Below are positions 5,934 to 9,928 of a DNA stretch of 9,928 nt, one piece after another (the first letter of the stretch is position 1; every line of letters begins with the position of its first letter). This DNA comes from Pseudomonadota bacterium (lineage in GTDB: Bacteria; Desulfobacterota; Desulfobacteria; Desulfobacterales; C00003060), in contig JADFWI010000453.1 of NCBI GenBank assembly GCA_015222985.1, positions 1 through 9,928 on the forward strand. Direction: 5' to 3'. The notes under the pieces are model-generated. The model saw nothing but the letters and a program-made list of their open reading frames with translations. It had not been told where the DNA came from and made no database searches. The position numbers and the translations under genes were made by a program.

Positions 5934-8579
5934 TCAGTTCCCAGCTACGATATCGTAAACTGCGGCCAGCGCTTCCCGAAGTTTTTCAGGCTTGCTTCCC
6001 CCGGCCTGGGCCATGTCACGACGCCCGCCGCCGCCGCCGCCAACTATGGCGGCCACCTCTTTGATTATCTTTCCGGCATGATGCTGCTTCTGGTGTTCCT
6101 CTGTCACCACGGCCACGAGCAGCACCTTTTCAGGCATCCTGCTCCCCAATACAATAATCCCGGACTTTATTTTTGCCTTAACTTGATCGGCAAAATCTCT
6201 CAAGGCCGCGGGTGTGTCGACTGAAACCTCCTGGGCCAGGACTGAAACGCCGTTTACTGCCTTGACCTCGGAAAGGGACTTATCTGATGCCTCAGCCTGG
6301 GCTTTGGCCTTGACAGCGCCGAGTTCCTTCTCCAGGGCCTTCTGGTGTGCCATAATTTTCTGAACCCTGTCTGCCAGATCTTCAGGCTTGGCTCTCAGCG
6401 CCTCTGTCAGGGTATGCAAGGTCTGAGAGGCCTCCTGGGTACTCGCAAGGGCAACCGCGCCTGTGAGTGCCTCGATACGTCGCACGCCGGCTGCCACACT
6501 CCCTTCGCTGACGATCTTAAAGAGACCGATATCTCCCGTCCGCACAGTATGGGTACCTCCGCACAGCTCCTTGCTGAAATCCCCAACAGCAACGACCCGG
6601 ACACGGTCACCGTACTTCTCCTCAAAAAGCGCGGTAGCTCCTGCATTGAAGGCGTCCTCGGCATCCATCTCCTCGATCTCAATAGGCGTGTTTTGACGAA
6701 TTCTGTCATTGACCAGGTCTTCGATTTCCCGGAGTGTCTCTGCATCAAGAGCGGAAAACTGCGTAAAATCAAAACGCAAACGGTCAGGCCCCACCAATGA
6801 TCCTGACTGCTTCACATGGTCCCCCAGCACTTGGCGCAAAACCGCGTGCAACAGGTGGGTGGCAGTATGGTTCCTGCCAATAGACAATCGCCGCTCCCTA
6901 TCCACACTGAGAGTCACACGGTCCCCCGTGGAAACTGTTCCGCGCAGAACCTTGCCTTTGTTGATTATTATGTTACAGGGGTCTTTCACCGTGTCACGGA
7001 CTTCTATCTCAAAGCCCGCCCCTGTAATTCGACCATGGTCTCCCACCTGGCCCCCGGCCTCGCCGTAGAAGGGGGTCTTGCCCGTTACAAGTTCAATGGA
7101 CTCCCCTTGTGTAGCCCCTTGAACAGCCTTGCCGTCTCGAACGAGCATGAGGATTTCAGAGTCAGCGCTTGTGGTCTCATGCCCTACAAACTCAGTCTGT
7201 ATTCCCCGAACCGCAAGGGCCTTGAAGGCCTCTTCTGTCTCATGACCGCCGGCGCCTTTCCAGGCGCTCCGTGAGCGGAGGCGCTGTTCGTCCATGGACG
7301 CGTTAAAGCCTTCGATATCCAGTGAAAACCCGTCATCACGCACAATGTCCTGGATAATGTCAACCGGAAAACCATAAGTATCATACATCTTGAATATTAG
7401 ATTGCCCGGGACCCGCAAATTCCCCTGGGCCCGCAATTCACCAAGGGCATCCTCCAGAACACTCAAGCCTGTGTCCAGAGTCCCCAAGAAGCGCTCCTCT
7501 TCGCTCTTGATAATATTCTTAATGTAGACATCTGCTTCCAACAGCTCCGGATAGGCCTTCTTCATCACCTGAGCAACCTTGCCCGCGGTTTGATACAGAA
7601 AGGGCCGGGGCAATCCCAGGGTGCGACCATAACGAATGGCCCGTCTCAGGATACGGCGAAGCACATACCCTCGCCCCTCATTGGATGGCAGGACCCCGTC
7701 ACCGATCAGAAAGGCCGCTGCTCGGCTGTGGTCTGCCACCACCTTCATCGAAACATCAATCTCGCGGGACTCATCAATGGAATGACCGGAGATCTCCTCG
7801 ATTTCTCTTATAATTGGGATAAACAGGTCGGTCTCGTAGTTACTCGTAACCCCTTGAATTACTGCCGCGATGCGCTCCAGTCCCATGCCTGTATCAATGC
7901 TCGGTCTTGGAAGGGGTGTCATGTTGCCTGTGTCATCCCGGTTAAATTCCATGAAAACCAGGTTCCACAACTCCAGATAGCGGTCACATTCACAACCCGC
8001 CCGGCATTCGGGTCGACCGCAACTCATCTCTTCGCCCTGATCAAAGAGGATTTCCGAGCACGGCCCACAAGGACCAGTATCGCCCATTGACCAGAAATTA
8101 TCCTTCTTGCCGAGACGAACGATCCTGTCCTCCGGTATCCCTGTATTGTTAGACCAAAGCTGATGAGCCTCATCGTCTTCTTCGTAGACTGAAACCCAGA
8201 GTTTTTCTACTGGAAGGCCATAAACCCTGGTCATGAGATCCCAGGCCAATTCAATGGCTAACGGCTTAAAATAATCCCCAAAGGAGAAATTGCCCAGCAT
8301 CTCGAAAAAAGTGTGATGGCGCCCCGTATGCCCCACATTTTCAAGGTCGTTGTGCTTGCCGCCGGCCCGAACACACTTCTGAGACGTGCATGCCCGCACG
8401 TAGTCTCGTTTCTCCTCCCCCAGGAATGTCCGCTTAAACTGCACCATCCCGGCATTGGTGAAAAGGAGGGTGGGGTCATCATGGGGCATCAGAGACGAGC
8501 TCTTTACGATCGTGTGGCCTTTTTCCTCAAAATAGGCCAAAAATTGCTCCCGCAGATCATCTGATGTCGTCATAGTCAT
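5934..8579 (-). CDS. alaS: Alanyl-tRNA synthetase
   Basis: This 881-residue class II synthetase charges tRNA-Ala and edits Ser and Gly mischarging. The catalytic core begins SSSLMPHDDPTLLFTNAGM (27-45). NVGHTGRHHTFFEMLGNFSF (81-100) and GPCGPCSEI (169-177) follow, then a Cys-rich stretch (187-197), and GMGLERIA (231-238). The editing domain carries HTATHLLH (His571, His575) and CGGTHT (Cys673, His677), the four zinc-site residues. A coiled region (about 720-765) leads to the C-terminal DHHA1 part with GGGGGGRRDMAQAGG. It is full length. Two ATGs are near the front (8579 and 8573), and neither has a clear Shine-Dalgarno sequence because a heptamer repeat fills the upstream space. Its stop directly abuts the purM stop. 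It is likely co-transcribed with recA, which ends 59 bp upstream. Confidence 0.98.
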   Translation of the reverse strand: MTMTTSDDLREQFLAYFEEKGHTIVKSSSLMPHDDPTLLFTNAGMVQFKRTFLGEEKRDYVRACTSQKCVRAGGKHNDLENVGHTGRHHTFFEMLGNFSFGDYFKPLAIELAWDLMTRVYGLPVEKLWVSVYEEDDEAHQLWSNNTGIPEDRIVRLGKKDNFWSMGDTGPCGPCSEILFDQGEEMSCGRPECRAGCECDRYLELWNLVFMEFNRDDTGNMTPLPRPSIDTGMGLERIAAVIQGVTSNYETDLFIPIIREIEEISGHSIDESREIDVSMKVVADHSRAAAFLIGDGVLPSNEGRGYVLRRILRRAIRYGRTLGLPRPFLYQTAGKVAQVMKKAYPELLEADVYIKNIIKSEEERFLGTLDTGLSVLEDALGELRAQGNLRVPGNLIFKMYDTYGFPVDIIQDIVRDDGFSLDIEGFNASMDEQRLRSRSAWKGAGGHETEEAFKALAVRGIQTEFVGHETTSADSEILMLVRDGKAVQGATQGESIELVTGKTPFYGEAGGQVGDHGRITGAGFEIEVRDTVKDPCNIIINKGKVLRGTVSTGDRVTLSVDRERRLSIGRNHTATHLLHAVLRQVLGDHVKQSGSLVGPDRLRFDFTQFSALDAETLREIEDLVNDRIRQNTPIEIEEMDAEDAFNAGATALFEEKYGDRVRVVAVGDFSKELCGGTHTVRTGDIGLFKIVSEGSVAAGVRRIEALTGAVALASTQEASQTLHTLTEALRAKPEDLADRVQKIMAHQKALEKELGAVKAKAQAEASDKSLSEVKAVNGVSVLAQEVSVDTPAALRDFADQVKAKIKSGIIVLGSRMPEKVLLVAVVTEEHQKQHHAGKIIKEVAAIVGGGGGGRRDMAQAGGSKPEKLREALAAVYDIVAGN

Positions 8580-8644
8580 TTGTCACTAATCATTTGTCAC
8601 TGGACACTGCTCACTGCCTACTCCTTACTGCCCACTCCCTACTC
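8575..8644. repeat. Degenerate seven-base tandem repeat, about ten units
   Basis: Read on the minus strand from 8644, successive seven-base units are GAGTAGG, GAGTGGG, CAGTAAG, GAGTAGG, CAGTGAG, CAGTGTC, CAGTGAC, AAATGAT, TAGTGAC, AAATGAC. The core of each is (A)GTRRG-like and drifts toward the alaS side. The first unit contains the recA stop codon and the last the first alaS ATG. Degenerate heptamer repeats of this sort are known between genes in other bacteria (for example the STRR repeats of cyanobacteria). No function is assigned. Confidence 0.8.
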
Positions 8645-9682
8645 TTTTCCACGCTGCTGCGCCTCGGACTCCCCGGACTCCTTCTGTGCCAATCCAAGGG
8701 CATCTCGAACCTTTTTTTGGATATTGGCAAACAGATCAGGATTTTCCTTCAGAAATGTCTTGGCGTTTTCCCTGCCCTGTCCAATCCTTTCCTTGTCAAA
8801 TGAATACCAGGCCCCGCTCTTATCAACGATTTCGTTTTGAACGGCCATGTCAAGAAGATCGCCCGTGGCGGAAATGCCTTCGCCGTACATGATATCAAAC
8901 TGTGCCTCCTTGAAAGGCGGCGCCACCTTGTTCTTGACCACCCGCACCCTTGTTCGGTTTCCTATGACCTCCTGGCCGTCCTTGATGTTCCCAATCCTGC
9001 GAATATCGAGTCTCACCGACGAATAAAACTTAAGGGCATTACCTCCTGGCGTGGTCTCCGGGTTCCCAAACATGACTCCGATCTTGATTCGAATCTGGTT
9101 AATGAAGATAACCGTTGTTTTCGACCTGCTGATACAGGCCGTCAGCTTTCTCAAGGCCTGTGACATGAGCCTGGCCTGCAGACCCACATGGACATCCCCC
9201 ATCTCTCCTTCGATCTCAGCCCTTGGAACCAATGCTGCCACCGAATCAACAACCACGGCGTCCAGGGCGCCGCTCCGGACCAAAACCTCGGCAATCTCCA
9301 GGGCCTGCTCACCCGTATCCGGTTGAGAGACAAGAAGGTCATCACAGTTCACGCCGAGTTTTTTTGCATATAATACGTCCAGGGCGTGTTCGGCATCGAT
9401 AAATGCCGTAATACCGCCCCCCTTTTGGGCTTCCGCCACAATATGAAGAGCAAGCGTGGTTTTGCCCGAGGACTCAGGCCCAAAAACCTCTACGACCCGC
9501 CCCCGCGGTATGCCTCCTACTCCCAGTGCTTGGTCCAGGGCAAGGGAGCCCGTTGGAATTACCGGGATGTCTGCAATGGCCTGGTCACCCAGTTTCATGA
9601 TGGAACCCTTGCCGAACTGGCGCTCTATCTGACCTATCGCCTGTTCAACCGCCTTTTCCTTGTCAGCAGATATGCTACTCAT
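8639..9682 (-). CDS. recA: RecA recombinase
   Basis: This 347-residue RecA is the ATP-dependent strand-exchange protein of homologous recombination and the co-protease that triggers LexA cleavage. Motifs in order: GKGSIMKLG (24-32), Walker A GPESSGKTT (68-76), IDAEHALD (95-102), Walker B VVVDSVAALVP (143-153), L1 region EGEMGDVHVG (158-167), FINQIR (193-198), L2 region from GVMFGNPETTPGG (202-214), and NKVAPPF (251-257). A modest acidic tail (ESGESEAQQ) ends the protein. The ATG at 9682 follows TAGGGGGA with good spacing, 17 bp after the thpR stop. No SOS box is visible in that short gap, so any LexA control must lie upstream of the window. The stop TAG falls inside the heptamer repeat. No recX lies between recA and alaS. 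Confidence 0.99.
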   Translation of the reverse strand: MSSISADKEKAVEQAIGQIERQFGKGSIMKLGDQAIADIPVIPTGSLALDQALGVGGIPRGRVVEVFGPESSGKTTLALHIVAEAQKGGGITAFIDAEHALDVLYAKKLGVNCDDLLVSQPDTGEQALEIAEVLVRSGALDAVVVDSVAALVPRAEIEGEMGDVHVGLQARLMSQALRKLTACISRSKTTVIFINQIRIKIGVMFGNPETTPGGNALKFYSSVRLDIRRIGNIKDGQEVIGNRTRVRVVKNKVAPPFKEAQFDIMYGEGISATGDLLDMAVQNEIVDKSGAWYSFDKERIGQGRENAKTFLKENPDLFANIQKKVRDALGLAQKESGESEAQQRGKE

Positions 9683-9699
9683 GAATATTCCCCCTAACT

Positions 9700-9928
9700 T
9701 TAGGCATTCTTGGCACTTCTCAGAATGACCTCAGCCAATCTTGTGTATACCGCCCCTTGAGGACGTAAAGTGCTTTGAAACAAGACAACAGACTTAACCG
9801 TGAAAGATCCTGTTTCAAACCTCGCCAATCCCTCCAAGGACTCCTGCAACTTGGTCCTATCCACACGATCCTTGACACGACCCATTGTCAGATGGCCCTT
9901 AAAATGCCGTTTCTCCTTTGGAAAGCCA
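9700..9928 (-). CDS. thpR: RNA 2',3'-cyclic phosphodiesterase (2H family), C-terminal part
   Basis: This is the C-terminal 75 residues of a LigT/ThpR-type 2H phosphoesterase; the N-terminus lies beyond the right edge. The frame runs open from the window end (9927) through RHFKGHLTMGRVKDR, whose HLTM is the second HxTx catalytic motif of the family, then FETGSFTVKSVVLFQSTLRPQGAVYTRL, the typical closing strands. Known members hydrolyse 2',3'-cyclic phosphate ends of RNA and were first described as 2'-5' RNA ligases. The position just upstream of recA (often as cinA-thpR-recA) supports the call. The first HxT motif cannot be checked. An internal ATG at 9885 is not the start, because the conserved motif extends in front of it. 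Confidence 0.9.
   Translation of the reverse strand, partial: GFPKEKRHFKGHLTMGRVKDRVDRTKLQESLEGLARFETGSFTVKSVVLFQSTLRPQGAVYTRLAEVILRSAKNA

Noticed and set aside
6816..7274. Plus-strand frames inside alaS
   Set aside because: alaS is intact and conserved through this span; the antisense frames carry no family motif.
9683..9699. LexA/SOS box before recA
   Set aside because: The 17-bp gap after thpR holds only the ribosome site; no inverted SOS-type motif is seen.

Overview
The window looks like a piece of chromosome from a Desulfobacterota (deltaproteobacterial) organism, probably motile and anaerobic. This rests on recognised gene families and gene order: thpR-recA-alaS, an alaC-hom-apgM operon, an HU protein with the GRNPKSG arm, and a flgM gene behind a textbook sigma-54 promoter. 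No mobile element, CRISPR array, prophage or defence locus is visible. It is mostly core housekeeping sequence, and I see no clearly new system. The interest lies in regulatory details and in one likely reassigned enzyme.

Layout, left to right. Positions 1-70 hold nothing I can assign. On the minus strand follow an HU-family DNA-binding protein (71-349) and an anti-sigma-28 factor FlgM (421-732) with a sigma-54 promoter at 815-830. Next is a self-contained initiator tRNA unit, also on the minus strand: promoter 1018-1046, tRNA-fMet 930-1006, terminator 885-917. Upstream of it lies a tight minus-strand operon transcribed alaC (4750-3584), hom (3562-2255), apgM (2258-1050). hom and apgM overlap by ATGA. 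Its promoter (4799-4825) is back to back with that of purM (4890-5933, plus strand), and the two -35 boxes sit inside one inverted repeat. purM converges on alaS (8579-5934, minus) with no base between the stop codons. alaS is preceded by recA (9682-8639), which is preceded by the 3' part of thpR (from the right edge to 9700). A degenerate seven-base tandem repeat fills the recA-alaS junction.

How the genes fit together. alaC-hom-apgM looks like an amino-acid operon: a PLP aminotransferase, homoserine dehydrogenase, and a phosphoglycerate-mutase-like protein of the type proposed to act as homoserine kinase where ThrB is absent. thpR-recA-alaS is the conserved recombination and tRNA-charging neighbourhood, here without recX between recA and alaS. 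purM is a stand-alone purine gene. flgM under sigma-54 ties the left part to flagellar regulation, and HU may be co-transcribed with it.
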